Of a DNA stretch of 64,000 nt, positions 8,018-16,140 are shown one piece after another; positions within the stretch are counted from its first letter, which is position 1; the number at the start of each line of letters is the position of its first letter. Source of the stretch: CAUJGP01 sp964612425 (lineage in GTDB: Bacteria > Bdellovibrionota > Bdellovibrionia > Bdellovibrionales > Bdellovibrionaceae); contig CAZTDX010000011.1 of NCBI GenBank assembly GCA_964612425.1, positions 1 to 64,000 on the forward strand, in the 5' to 3' direction. Under the pieces are notes generated by a model. That model had not been told where the DNA came from, did not search any database, and saw only the letters and a program-made list of their open reading frames with translations. Position numbers and translations under genes: made by a program.

Positions 8018-8397
8018 AAAAAGTATTCCAATGGGTCATTGGCATAGTCGTCGTGTTTATTTTAAGTGTGATGTTCGTATTATATTATTCGCTCATCTTC
8101 TCACGAAAAGTCACTGGTGTTGTGATGGATATTCAAAAGGTAGAAATGTCCAATGCCATTGTGAGTAGAATGGCTAGGGGTGATAGCGGAGATTTAGCTT
8201 ATTTGCATTCATTTGCCATTGCCATTAAAGAAAATTCCGGTGAAATTATGACGGCATCTTCAGAAGATCGGCAGTGGGCAGTAGTTAAGGCTGGTCAGTG
8301 CGTAGAGGCTAAATACTTCCCCTATCCGCCGTGGAATTTAGAAAAATCAGGAACGTATTACGGCGCTCGATTGTTGAAGCTCGAAGATTGTAAGTGA
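8014..8397 (+). CDS. hypothetical single-pass membrane protein
   Basis: This 127-residue protein has a short Lys-rich start, one hydrophobic segment (residues about 6-28) and a roughly 95-residue extracytoplasmic domain with two cysteines (QCVEAKY and LEDCK). No family is recognised. It overlaps the AlbA-type regulator by 4 bp (ATGA at 8014-8017), so the two are co-translated. Its 3' end overlaps the convergent phosphatase gene by 40 bp. Confidence 0.6.
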   Translation: MKKVFQWVIGIVVVFILSVMFVLYYSLIFSRKVTGVVMDIQKVEMSNAIVSRMARGDSGDLAYLHSFAIAIKENSGEIMTASSEDRQWAVVKAGQCVEAKYFPYPPWNLEKSGTYYGARLLKLEDCK

Positions 8398-8945
8398 AGA
8401 TTTACAGCTTCCCAAAGTGAGTTGACAAAGTGATTGGGTCTTAGGTTGGCGTGTGGACTATCTTTTGCGTAAGGAAAACCAGCGCTGCCGAGGACTCCGT
8501 AACTAAATAAATTTACTTTTTTTGCACATTCAATATCCCTCCAGGTGTCGCCCACGAGAAAAGAATGATTAAAATCAATGGAGAATTTAGATCGAAGTAA
8601 GTCAATCATTCCTGTTTTTGGTTTACGGCACTGACAGTCGATATTCCAGGGGCTAATGGTGCCATCGGGGGAGTGTGGACAGAATGTGATGTCATCTAAT
8701 GTAGCTCCAAATTGAGAGAGATCCTCCTTCATTTTATAATGAATCTGTTCAAGTTGGTCTAAATTAAGAAATCCTTTTGCTATCATGGGTTGATTGGTTA
8801 TCACAAAAACCAAAAATCCATTTTGATTAAGAAGTTGTATCGCTTCACCTACTTTTGGTCGCAATTTAAAATCTTCAACTTTATGAAGATAATCAACATA
8901 GTCACAGATAACTCCATCACGGTCCAAAAAAGCAGCGGGTCTCAT
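8358..8945 (-). CDS. gmhB: HAD-family heptose-bisphosphate phosphatase (GmhB-like)
   Basis: This 195-residue HAD phosphatase has motif I FLDRDGVI (residues 6-13), motif II ITNQP (about 49-53), the zinc-binding CPHSP...CQCRKPKTGM loop typical of GmhB, and motif IV VGDTWRDIECA. GmhB removes the 7-phosphate from D-glycero-D-manno-heptose 1,7-bisphosphate on the way to ADP-heptose for LPS core. A histidinol-phosphatase role is a less likely alternative because no his genes are nearby. The 3' end overlaps the convergent gene at 8014-8397. Confidence 0.85.
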   Translation of the reverse strand: MRPAAFLDRDGVICDYVDYLHKVEDFKLRPKVGEAIQLLNQNGFLVFVITNQPMIAKGFLNLDQLEQIHYKMKEDLSQFGATLDDITFCPHSPDGTISPWNIDCQCRKPKTGMIDLLRSKFSIDFNHSFLVGDTWRDIECAKKVNLFSYGVLGSAGFPYAKDSPHANLRPNHFVNSLWEAVNLHLQSSSFNNRAP

Positions 8946-9218
8946 CTTTTTCCTTCACTAAAAATAATGGTCATTGGAATAAAATTAATTAAAGAACAGT
9001 GTAAAGCACAAATACAATGAGTCAACTTGGTATTGCGACCTAAACTGACAGCGTTGGAGCATATTTGAATAGATTAATGGTGTTAGCTTTCCGATCATAG
9101 AGTCAGGTTATCAAAATCTTCCTCAGAGCGAAAATAAATCCAGTATTTGGCTAGACTGATGGCTGCGATATTAATTATGAAAAATCCCGATTCGATAAAA
9201 GAATAATCTTTTATTAGT

Positions 9219-9253
9219 GGTCAGTAAAAATCCTTCAAAGACTTTTACTGACC
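9219..9253. terminator. 11-bp hairpin, possible terminator
   Basis: GGTCAGTAAAA (9219-9229) pairs with TTTTACTGACC (9243-9253) across a 13-base loop, followed by CTCATTTT. It is more than 200 bp from either neighbouring gene, so which transcript it ends is unclear; an unannotated RNA is possible. Confidence 0.45.
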
Positions 9254-9426
9254 TCATTTTAGGTATAAATTAAGTTTGTTTTCTTAAAATGGGAAACTTA
9301 ATAATTTAAAGCATGTTAAATGTGCTTAAAAGATTTGAAATTTATCACAATCACTGTAAGTAGGTGAATCCTTTTAACTAACAATTCAAAATAATTCTTA
9401 TGAATTCCTAAAAAGTTTCCGAATAA

Positions 9427-9463
9427 ATATAAACTACTTCTATTTATTAGAAGTGGTTTATAT
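9427..9463 (+). promoter_or_regulatory. 15-bp leader hairpin or operator before the REC-PilZ gene
   Basis: Arms at 9427-9441 and 9449-9463 are complementary over 15 positions with a single G-T pair, around a 7-base loop. The right arm ends 17 bp before the ATG at 9481. It could be an operator dyad or an RNA hairpin controlling translation. Confidence 0.6.
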
Positions 9464-9480
9464 AAAACAAGTGGAGTACT

Positions 9481-10233
9481 ATGAGCTTGTTAAAAGGAAA
9501 AAAAATACTTGTAGTTGACGACGAAGCGGGAATTCGCGAGCTCTTAATTGAGGTGCTGGAGGATCAAGGGGCAATATGCACGCAAGCATCCGGTGGACAA
9601 GAAGGATTTCAAATCTATATTGAGAATCATTTTGATATTGTGCTATCCGACATTAATATGCCAGGGGGAAATGGAATTTATTTATTAGACCAAGTTAAGG
9701 GATCGGCACGTCGGTCCACTCGATTCTTTATTATTTCGGGAAATGCAAACATTGTTTATAGTGAGATTGTTCAAAAAGGAGTTGATGGTGTCATTGAAAA
9801 ACCTTTTAATCTTAATAAGCTCATTAATAAACTTGAAGCATCTTTGTGTGAAGTAAATATTCCAGCTCGAAAATATACTCGGATTATGGCGGAGCTAAAT
9901 ATAAAGTTAAATTGGCAAGAGTTAAATAAACCCCTAATTTTGAAAACTCAAAATTTTAGCTTGGGGGGATTATTTGTTCAATCTGTTCAGGAACAAATGC
10001 CAAGCCTTAATTCGAAGATACTATTTGAAATAATAGAGTCACGAGAATTTGGCTCGTTAAACCTAATGGGAGAATTGAGAGTTAAATGGACGTCACCTCA
10101 GACTTCCCAGTCCGGTTTAATAGGTTTTGGTGCTGAATTTGATAATTTAAGCGAGGAGCAACTCAAGCTACTTCAAAATATAAATGATTTCCATTTACGA
10201 AAGTCGAACTCTAAAATTTTGACATCTGCGTAA
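9481..10233 (+). CDS. REC-PilZ response regulator
   Basis: This 250-residue two-domain protein has a receiver domain (residues 7-122; acidic pair Asp13-Asp14, phospho-acceptor Asp57 in LSDINMP, Ser85, Lys107 in EKPFN). A PilZ domain follows (about 128-240) with the c-di-GMP-binding signature RKYTR (130-134) and NFSLGG (158-163). It should read both a histidine-kinase signal and c-di-GMP. Placement just upstream of flagellar genes suggests a role in motility (inference). A GTGGAG-type ribosome site precedes the ATG. A strong hairpin lies in the leader, and a symmetrical terminator follows. Confidence 0.88.
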   Translation: MSLLKGKKILVVDDEAGIRELLIEVLEDQGAICTQASGGQEGFQIYIENHFDIVLSDINMPGGNGIYLLDQVKGSARRSTRFFIISGNANIVYSEIVQKGVDGVIEKPFNLNKLINKLEASLCEVNIPARKYTRIMAELNIKLNWQELNKPLILKTQNFSLGGLFVQSVQEQMPSLNSKILFEIIESREFGSLNLMGELRVKWTSPQTSQSGLIGFGAEFDNLSEEQLKLLQNINDFHLRKSNSKILTSA

Positions 10234-10291
10234 CGCCACGTATAAACAAAAACTATAGAAATTAATTCACAAACAATCCCATTGGCGGCCC

Positions 10292-10317
10292 AAAAATCGA
10301 GCAAATGCTCGATTTTT
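10292..10317. terminator. bidirectional intrinsic terminator
   Basis: AAAAATCGAGC (10292-10302) and GCTCGATTTTT (10307-10317) form a perfect 11-bp stem with a 4-base loop, ending in T-runs on both strands. It separates the REC-PilZ gene from flgM. Confidence 0.8.
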
Positions 10318-10384
10318 GTCTAGCTCTTGAAAAAAATTCAAGAAGAATCAAGCTAAAATTGTCTAAGTTTGATACAATAATCGA

Positions 10385-10411
10385 AGGAGTGTATAGTATA
10401 AATACACTTCT
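10385..10411 (+). promoter_or_regulatory. hairpin in the flgM leader
   Basis: A 10-bp stem (10385-10394 with 10402-10411, one G-U pair) and a 7-base loop sit 14 bp before the flgM start and next to its AAGGAGG site. The left arm contains an AGGAG that could compete as a ribosome or CsrA site. The loop region also looks like a -10 box (TATAGTAT), so promoter function is an alternative. Confidence 0.45.
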
Positions 10412-10425
10412 CCAAGGAGGGCACC

Positions 10426-10740
10426 ATGAAGGTAAATAATTCACCAGTCAATGTCACGGGCCTCGATTCTTCACGAATCGATAAAGTTGATCTTAAGAGT
10501 AAGAAGAACCCGCTTGCCGGCTTAGATTCAGATGAGGTCGCCTCAGCAGCGAAAGTAGATTTATCACAGCGTGCTCAAGATATGAAAAAGATCAAAGATA
10601 TTGCTAAGAGTGCACCTGAAGTTAATTCTGATCGAGTGGCTCATTTTCAAAAGCTCATTGATGAAGGAAAATATAAAGTTGATGCCAACGCTGTCGCTGA
10701 TAGAATGGTGGACGAACAACTCCTTTTAGGAGATTTGTAA
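10426..10740 (+). CDS. flgM: FlgM anti-sigma-28 factor
   Basis: This 104-residue protein shows the FlgM layout: a flexible N-terminal half rich in Ser, Asp and Lys, and a C-terminal sigma-binding half (VDLSQRAQDMKKIKDIAKSAPEVNSDRVAHFQKLIDEGKYKVDANAVADRMVDEQL). FlgM holds sigma-28 (FliA) inactive until hook completion, when it is exported. Its location directly before flgN and flgK is the usual one. A strong AAGGAGG lies upstream of the ATG. Confidence 0.92.
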   Translation: MKVNNSPVNVTGLDSSRIDKVDLKSKKNPLAGLDSDEVASAAKVDLSQRAQDMKKIKDIAKSAPEVNSDRVAHFQKLIDEGKYKVDANAVADRMVDEQLLLGDL

Positions 10741-10789
10741 TTTAAGTAGTACGTTATGGACATTAAAATTAAAAGGGAGAATATCAAGG

Positions 10790-11314
10790 ATGATAGCTCA
10801 AGAGGGATCGCTCGATAGAATTTATTTAAAGCTCGAAAATAATCTCGAGGAAATTACAAAATTATACCGTCAATTGGTTGATATTTTAAGAAAAGAAAAA
10901 GAGTATCTAATTCAAGCTAATATAGAAAAAATTGAAGAAAGCAATAAGCTCAAAGAATCCATCCTTGTGCGCTTAAAGAGTATTGATTCACTTCGTGTTA
11001 AATATGCCACTGATTTAACAGAACAATTAGGACTCGATGTAACTCAGCCACGGTTACTTGAAATAGCAAGAAAAATTGGTGGTACAAGAGCAGATAAACT
11101 TCGTAGTGTGCATGCGGCACTTGAAATTTTGATGAAAAAAATTCCCGAATTAAACAAAGAAAATGAACAGTACGTTCAATCAGCACTCTCTCACGTTAAA
11201 GGAGCCATTGATAATGTGAAGGGAGTTTTATCGGGGCCATCTGTTTATAAACGAGAAGGATTTAAAGAAAATACGATTGAATCTACAGGAAATTTGATCA
11301 GTCGCGAAGCTTAA
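10790..11314 (+). CDS. flgN: FlgN-type flagellar export chaperone
   Basis: This 174-residue helical protein (LYRQLVDILRKEKEYLIQANIEKIEESNKLKESIL) fits the FlgN chaperone family, which escorts FlgK and FlgL to the flagellar export gate. It lies between flgM and flgK, as in many flagellar operons. Sequence similarity in this family is weak, so context is part of the argument. Confidence 0.87.
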   Translation: MIAQEGSLDRIYLKLENNLEEITKLYRQLVDILRKEKEYLIQANIEKIEESNKLKESILVRLKSIDSLRVKYATDLTEQLGLDVTQPRLLEIARKIGGTRADKLRSVHAALEILMKKIPELNKENEQYVQSALSHVKGAIDNVKGVLSGPSVYKREGFKENTIESTGNLISREA

Positions 11315-11367
11315 GCTAAAAAAGTTTCACTTTATGAAACTGTAAGCAAGAGAGAATAGGGGACAGG

Positions 11368-12777
11368 ATGTCTAAAATTTCTCTGATGATGGACACCGGT
11401 AAGCGGTCGATGATGAATAATCAGACGGCTTTGAGTACTGTTGGTCATAACATCGCCAATAAGTCGACAGAAGGGTATTCTCGTCAGAGAGTTGAAATCC
11501 AAACAAATACTCCAACCTCTGAAGGTCGACTCCAAATTGGCACAGGATCAAAGGCCGCGCAAGTTACGAGAATAAATAATCCTTATTTAGAAAAACAAAT
11601 CCAAAAAGAAGGTGCTCGCGGAGGTTATTTAGAGGCTCAGGCAGGCACCATGGAACGTGTTGAGCAAATTTACAATGAGCAAATGAACAAGGGATTGAGT
11701 CAGTACATGGGAGAGTTTTTTAATGCCTTTCGTGAGTTGTCCAATTACCCTGAAAATGCCGCAACACGAACTCATGTGCGGGAAATTGGGCAAGTTTTGG
11801 CAAATGACTTTCAACGTGTTAGCAAAGATTTAAAGTCTGTTCAGGGAGATATTGACACTCAAATTACCACTCATGTTGAGGAAGTTAATCAAACAGTAAA
11901 AGAAATTGCGAGTCTCAACGAAAAAATCTCTGCTGTTGAAATTCAAGGAATACCAGCCAATGACGAGCGTGACCGACGTGATTTGTTACTTAAAAAACTC
12001 AATGAAAAAATTGATATTTCCTGGGCTGAAAATGAAACTGGTCAATTAAGTATCACGGCTGGAAAAAATGCTATCCTTGTCTCTGGCTTTAGTTATCAAG
12101 AGCTTGCTACAAAAAGGTCAGGTGCGGATGATCGTGTTGATGTTTATTACAAAACTCCTGCGGGGCAGTTGACGCCGATTACGAAAACCATCTCGGGCGG
12201 TAGACTGGGAGCTTTACTAGATACTCGCGACAAAACGATTGAGGAATTTAAAGATAATGTGAACGAATTAGCCTTTAGTTTCACCAATGAAGTCAATCGT
12301 CTTCACCGTCAAGGCGTGGATTTGCTAGGGCGTCCTGGAGAAAACTTTTTTGCTGAACTCAAATCAAAAGATAATGCGGCGGGGATGATGTCTCTCTCAA
12401 GCAGTCTTAAAAAAGATGCCAATCGAGTCGTTGCAGCTATGAATAATAAAGGTGTGGCTGATAATACCGTGGCGAACGTGATTGCCAATCTCCAAGATCG
12501 TCCCGTCATGTCGGATGGCACTTCGACCCTTGATGATTTTTATCGATCTTCCGTTGGTCGAGTTGGGGTTATTGCTCAAAGAACCCAAAAAGAGTCTGAA
12601 GCCCAAAAAAATATTTTAAATCAACTTTCGAACCTACGCGAGAGTATTAGTGGGGTGAGTTTAGATGAAGAAGCCACAAAAATGATTGAGTATCAAAAGG
12701 GCTTTGATGCTTCGGCTAGACTTATTAAAACAGCGGATGAGATGTTTGATACCGTTTTAAGTTTAAAGCATATGTAA
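11368..12777 (+). CDS. flgK: FlgK hook-filament junction protein 1
   Basis: This 469-residue protein has the flagellar rod/hook N-terminal motif (ALSTVGHNIANKSTEGYSRQRVE, about residues 22-44) and the C-terminal domain (SGVSLDEEATKMIEYQKGFDASARLIKTADEMFDTVLSL). It forms the first ring between hook and filament. It is somewhat short for FlgK because the variable middle domain is compact. It is followed after 17 bp by flgL. Confidence 0.95.
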   Translation: MSKISLMMDTGKRSMMNNQTALSTVGHNIANKSTEGYSRQRVEIQTNTPTSEGRLQIGTGSKAAQVTRINNPYLEKQIQKEGARGGYLEAQAGTMERVEQIYNEQMNKGLSQYMGEFFNAFRELSNYPENAATRTHVREIGQVLANDFQRVSKDLKSVQGDIDTQITTHVEEVNQTVKEIASLNEKISAVEIQGIPANDERDRRDLLLKKLNEKIDISWAENETGQLSITAGKNAILVSGFSYQELATKRSGADDRVDVYYKTPAGQLTPITKTISGGRLGALLDTRDKTIEEFKDNVNELAFSFTNEVNRLHRQGVDLLGRPGENFFAELKSKDNAAGMMSLSSSLKKDANRVVAAMNNKGVADNTVANVIANLQDRPVMSDGTSTLDDFYRSSVGRVGVIAQRTQKESEAQKNILNQLSNLRESISGVSLDEEATKMIEYQKGFDASARLIKTADEMFDTVLSLKHM

Positions 12778-12794
12778 TGGAGTAGATTGAGGGT

Positions 12795-13898
12795 ATGAGA
12801 ATTGCGGATAAAATGGCTCTACAACAAGTTCAAAATAATCTCAGTAAAAATCGTACTGAGATGCATAACTTGCAAGAGCAAAGCGCAACACAAAGAAGAA
12901 TCAATCGTCCTTCGGATGATCCGTTGGGTGCGACTCGCGTTTTAAGTGCTAAAACGGAAGAGCGTACACAAAAACAGTTTATTAAATCATTACAGTTTGC
13001 CTCAGATTTTTTAAATTTCACGGATCAGTCTTTGGGTGAAGTCGGTGAAATCATTAGTCGCGCCAAAGAGCTTGCCATCAATCAGGCCAACGAAGCTTCT
13101 GCCAATAAAAGTACGCGACAAGTTGTTGCTACTGAGGTGGAACAGCTACTAGATCAGGTTGTTCAAGTTGCAAATCGTAAATTAGGTGATCGTTATATTT
13201 TTGGTGGGTTTCGAACGAACCAAACTCCATTTAATAAAAATGGTGATTACTTGGGCGATAATGGTGAAATAAAAATTCAAGTGAATAAAGATGCCTATGT
13301 CACCATGAATGTCCCCGGAAATAAAATTTTCTTAGGAGAAGAGATTACCAGTAATTTAGATGGAGTGGATGTACCTCGAAATGGCGAAGAGCTCAACCAA
13401 CTCAAAATTCAAGAACAGCAAGAGCAAGAATTAAAGGCTCAACAAACTCCGTTAGCTCAAGTTTTTAGCAAGGAAAGTGTGGCAAGCAGGGGTCGTGGTA
13501 TTGCTTCTGTTGGTGCACCTCCTGTTGAACCCGGCGAAAGTTCTGAATATGCAGCGGCTGATGGCGCCAATGTATTCGATGTTTTGCAGCAATTGGTAAT
13601 ATCTTTAAAGACTGATAATAGGGCAGGAATTCAAGATAGTTTGGATCAACTGGATCTCGCCTTTAATCAAGTAACTACGGCAAGATCGCAAGTTGGTTCT
13701 CGTGTTATGGCCCTCAACAACAATCTAGAAGCCCTTCAGAAGGGAGTTGTTGATTCAAAGTCCACAGCTTCGCAAATTGAAGACGCCGATGTTTTGCAAT
13801 TAGTGAGTGATATAAATAAAGCCGATACGGCCCTTAAGGCAACTCTCGAAACCTCTGGACGTTTGATCCAGCCAAGTCTCCTTGACTTTCTAAGATAG
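12795..13898 (+). CDS. flgL: FlgL hook-filament junction protein 3
   Basis: This 367-residue flagellin-like protein has the FlgL N-terminus (MRIADKMALQQVQNNLSKNR, RRINRPSDDP) and the C-terminal helix (VLQLVSDINKADTALKATLETSGRLIQPSLLDFL). A Gln/Glu-rich segment (about residues 200-225) and a Gly/Pro-rich linker lie in the variable middle. It links the FlgK ring to the filament. Confidence 0.94.
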   Translation: MRIADKMALQQVQNNLSKNRTEMHNLQEQSATQRRINRPSDDPLGATRVLSAKTEERTQKQFIKSLQFASDFLNFTDQSLGEVGEIISRAKELAINQANEASANKSTRQVVATEVEQLLDQVVQVANRKLGDRYIFGGFRTNQTPFNKNGDYLGDNGEIKIQVNKDAYVTMNVPGNKIFLGEEITSNLDGVDVPRNGEELNQLKIQEQQEQELKAQQTPLAQVFSKESVASRGRGIASVGAPPVEPGESSEYAAADGANVFDVLQQLVISLKTDNRAGIQDSLDQLDLAFNQVTTARSQVGSRVMALNNNLEALQKGVVDSKSTASQIEDADVLQLVSDINKADTALKATLETSGRLIQPSLLDFLR

Positions 13899-13908
13899 AA
13901 ATATTAGC

Positions 13909-13935
13909 TACAGTTCCACCTAAAGTTGCCGATAG
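13909..13935 (+). promoter_or_regulatory. sigma-28-like promoter for csrA
   Basis: TACA (13909-13912), 15 bases, then GCCGATAG (13928-13935) matches the FliA consensus TAAA-N15-GCCGATAA at 3 of 4 and 7 of 8 positions. It sits between flgL and csrA, so csrA could be transcribed late, after FlgM export. Not tested experimentally here. Confidence 0.55.
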
Positions 13936-13948
13936 GTGTAATGTCATC

Positions 13949-13963
13949 CTCGGAGTTCGAGGA
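13949..13963 (+). promoter_or_regulatory. csrA leader hairpin with GGA, possible CsrA autoregulatory site
   Basis: CCTCG-GAGTT-CGAGG forms a 5-bp stem whose loop edge carries GGA, the CsrA recognition core. Further GGA motifs occur at CTGGATG and in the AAGGAG ribosome site just before the csrA ATG. Binding of CsrA to hairpin GGA plus a Shine-Dalgarno GGA is a known autorepression design. Confidence 0.5.
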
Positions 13964-13991
13964 CTTTGACCTGGATGTTGAAGGAGTAATC

Positions 13992-14234
13992 ATGTTAGTT
14001 TTGACACGGAAACTTGGAGAGAGTATCGCCATCGACGACCACATAAAAATTCGAGTGGTTCAAATAAAAGGTAAGCAAGTACGACTTGGAATCGAAGCGC
14101 CAAAAGATACAAAAATCCATCGCGAAGAAGTTTATATGGCCATTCAAGAACAAAATCAGGAAGCAGCGAGTTCTACTTCTGATCGTACACGTTCCATTTC
14201 AAGAATGCTAAAGAAGGAAGATCACTCAGGATAA
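13992..14234 (+). CDS. csrA: CsrA global RNA-binding regulator
   Basis: The frame can be extended to 13926, but the conserved CsrA N-terminus MLVLTRKLGESI begins at the ATG at 13992, which has AAGGAG upstream. The resulting 80-residue protein has the RNA-binding strand Leu-Thr-Arg-Lys, RLGIEAP, and the Arg44-containing HREEVY motif. CsrA binds GGA hairpins and, in flagellate bacteria that encode FliW, represses flagellin translation. A 20-residue Ser/Arg-rich tail follows the core. fliW lies downstream. Confidence 0.95.
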   Translation: MLVLTRKLGESIAIDDHIKIRVVQIKGKQVRLGIEAPKDTKIHREEVYMAIQEQNQEAASSTSDRTRSISRMLKKEDHSG

Positions 14235-14258
14235 CTCAAACAGAGATTTTCTGAGTGA
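14222..14258 (+). terminator. putative terminator at the csrA 3' end
   Basis: TCACTCAG (14222-14229) and CTGAGTGA (14251-14258) form an 8-bp stem with a 21-base loop, followed by AATAATTTTTATT. It covers the csrA stop codon and suggests fliW has its own promoter in 14259-14498. Confidence 0.5.
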
Positions 14259-14498
14259 AATAATTTTTATTAGAGTTAATAGATTTAATAGATCAATGAT
14301 GATTTAAAAATCCAATGTGGCGTCATGTTTACTCCATTCAAGGTTCGCTTTTGCCTAATGCTTAATGCATCGAATAATTCACAGCTAAAAATTTTCTTGT
14401 TTCCATTACAAATTAAGGTCACTCTTTATAAGAGCACTAAAAAAAATCAAAACCAAGGATAGGTTCAATTTGTTTTATCTCTTGATGGGGGAGGGATT

Positions 14499-15023
14499 GT
14501 GATTATCACTACGACACGATTTGGAAAAGTTCAGATCGCGCAAGAGGATGTCATTAATTTTTCAGAAGGAATCCTTGGTTTCAATGACTTGCGTCGATTT
14601 GTTATTCTTGATGATCCTAATGACGAAATTTTTGCCTGGTTACAAAGCTGTGAAATGCCTGATGTCGCGTTTCCCGTTCTTGAGCCTGAGATTTTTCAAG
14701 AAGGTTATAAACCTGTATTGACTAAACTTGATAACGAGTCACTGAAGTTGGAAGCAGGGCAACAGCCACGCGCGATTGCTATTATCACGATTCCAGATGA
14801 TCCCACTCAAATGACGGCTAATTTAAAAGCACCAATTTTAGTTAATGTTAAACAACGTATTGCTCGCCAGTGTGTTCTACAAGACAACAGCTTGCAAATT
14901 CGTGAACTCATTTTTGCAAAACTTCAACAGCGAGTTGTACAAAACCCATCTGTTTCCATTAAGAGTCAGTCACAAGTGACTCAAATTGGAGTTGTTGTTA
15001 AGCCAGCAAGTGTGGAGTTTTAG
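14499..15023 (+). CDS. fliW: FliW flagellar assembly factor, CsrA antagonist
   Basis: This 174-residue protein has FliW signatures: TTRFGKVQIAQEDVINFSEGILGF at the N-terminus, WLQSCEMPDVAFPVLEP in the middle, and TANLKAPILVNVKQRIARQCVLQD. FliW binds CsrA and flagellin alternately, so free flagellin releases CsrA repression through partner switching. The start is GTG at 14499, preceded by GGGAGGG. A C-terminal extension of about 25 residues goes beyond the usual FliW length. A 264-bp gap separates it from csrA. Confidence 0.93.
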   Translation: MIITTTRFGKVQIAQEDVINFSEGILGFNDLRRFVILDDPNDEIFAWLQSCEMPDVAFPVLEPEIFQEGYKPVLTKLDNESLKLEAGQQPRAIAIITIPDDPTQMTANLKAPILVNVKQRIARQCVLQDNSLQIRELIFAKLQQRVVQNPSVSIKSQSQVTQIGVVVKPASVEF

Positions 15024-15065
15024 TCAGAATCTGCTGAAAAATGTTATTTTTTCGCTGAAATAGTT

Positions 15066-15104
15066 TAAAACTATAAACTCCTAAAACTATAAACTCCTAA
15101 AACT
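15066..15104. repeat. 16-bp tandem duplication at the aroB 3' end
   Basis: Two exact copies of TAAAACTATAAACTCC lie at 15066-15081 and 15082-15097, followed by a partial third (TAAAACT). The array runs into the aroB stop codon. Confidence 0.75.
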
Positions 15105-16140
15105 TTCTAAGTTGTTCTAGCAACCAGGAAATATCGACTTCTTTAACGATGGGCTTTCCTGGTGATCTTAAAAAGATAAAGTTGATTTTATTATTTTTTG
15201 ATATCTTTTTGTCATGATAAAGGGCTTGTTTAATTTTACTAATATTTTTTAGATAAGGCTTTAAATCATTTTGATTTGCTAGACAGACTTTAAGAAGTGG
15301 CGCCTCTAAAAGATAATCATAAACTGATTTTGTTAATAGGTTTTTTTTGTAAGAAAGTTCTAAGGCCATTCTGAGGCCTAAGTTTACGGCGTAGCCATGC
15401 GGTAATTGGTAATTAATTTCAAACGTATGGCCGATTGTGTGGCCGAGATTTAAAACGTAGCGCAAGCCCTTCTTTTCAAAAGGGTCTTTTTTTACAATTT
15501 TATACTTATAATTAATTAATGAGGGTAAGTAGGTCCATAATTTTTGAGAATCAAATTGGCTCTCCTTTGAAATGTTTTTCCAAAGTGGACCACCTGCTAA
15601 GAGAGATGTTTTAAGGACTTCTCCTAAAGCATCATGTACACGCTCAGCAGGTTGGGTAAATAAAAGTTCCTTACACAGAATAATTTTTTCTGCTGAATAA
15701 AAGGAACCGATCTGATTTTTATAGTTTCCCAGATTAAGCGCTGTCTTTCCTCCATGGGAGGAGTCAATGGCTGCAAGCCAAGTGCTTGGGATGTGAACTA
15801 ATGAAACTCCGCGCTTAAAAACACTGGCAAGAAAACCAACAAAGTCACCAACGCTCCCACCACCAATTGCAACGAAGGTGATGTTTTTAACCTTCATTTG
15901 TTCATAGATTTTTAATATATTAATTGTGTGGCGCTCAAAGGATTTTAATTGTTTTAAGGTTTCTCCCGCCGTGACGGGGTATGTGTAAGGGAGTGATTGA
16001 ATCCATTTTTTTACTTTTGGAACTTTTAATAAGTATTTGTCGTAAATAAAAATAGGATGTTCTGCGATCTCATTAGCTTTTGGTAAGTGATTTAAGTAAA
16101 TTAATTTTGATGATTTCAAGCTCGATCGCTCCGTTGCCAT
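15097..16140 (-). CDS. aroB: 3-dehydroquinate synthase
   Basis: AroB converts DAHP to 3-dehydroquinate, step two of the shikimate pathway. The 347-residue protein has the NAD-binding GGGSVGDFVGFLAS block, IPSTWLAAIDSSHGGKTALN, and the zinc-binding Glu (GEVLKTS), His (NLGHTIGHTFE) and His (LPHGYAVNLG). It is the last gene of the aro operon and overlaps aroC by 25 bp from this ATG. A TTG at 16119 has GGAG at good spacing and overlaps the aroC stop as TTGA, so the true start may be there. Confidence 0.93.
   Translation of the reverse strand: MATERSSLKSSKLIYLNHLPKANEIAEHPIFIYDKYLLKVPKVKKWIQSLPYTYPVTAGETLKQLKSFERHTINILKIYEQMKVKNITFVAIGGGSVGDFVGFLASVFKRGVSLVHIPSTWLAAIDSSHGGKTALNLGNYKNQIGSFYSAEKIILCKELLFTQPAERVHDALGEVLKTSLLAGGPLWKNISKESQFDSQKLWTYLPSLINYKYKIVKKDPFEKKGLRYVLNLGHTIGHTFEINYQLPHGYAVNLGLRMALELSYKKNLLTKSVYDYLLEAPLLKVCLANQNDLKPYLKNISKIKQALYHDKKISKNNKINFIFLRSPGKPIVKEVDISWLLEQLRKF

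Larger units (their letters stand above)
8946..9480. other. gene-free 535-bp interval with three hairpins
   Basis: No convincing coding frame is visible on either strand. It holds an 8-bp hairpin at 9195-9214, an 11-bp hairpin at 9219-9253 and a 15-bp hairpin at 9427-9463 (listed separately). The first two could mark an uncharacterised small RNA or terminators. The rest is AT-rich spacer and promoter DNA for the REC-PilZ gene. Confidence 0.5.

Noticed and set aside
7693..8031. 112-codon minus-strand frame
   Set aside because: Antisense to the winged-helix end of the AlbA-type regulator.
13926..13991. Longer CsrA starting at 13926
   Set aside because: The extra 22 residues are acidic and unlike CsrA; the ATG at 13992 has the ribosome site and the conserved N-terminus.
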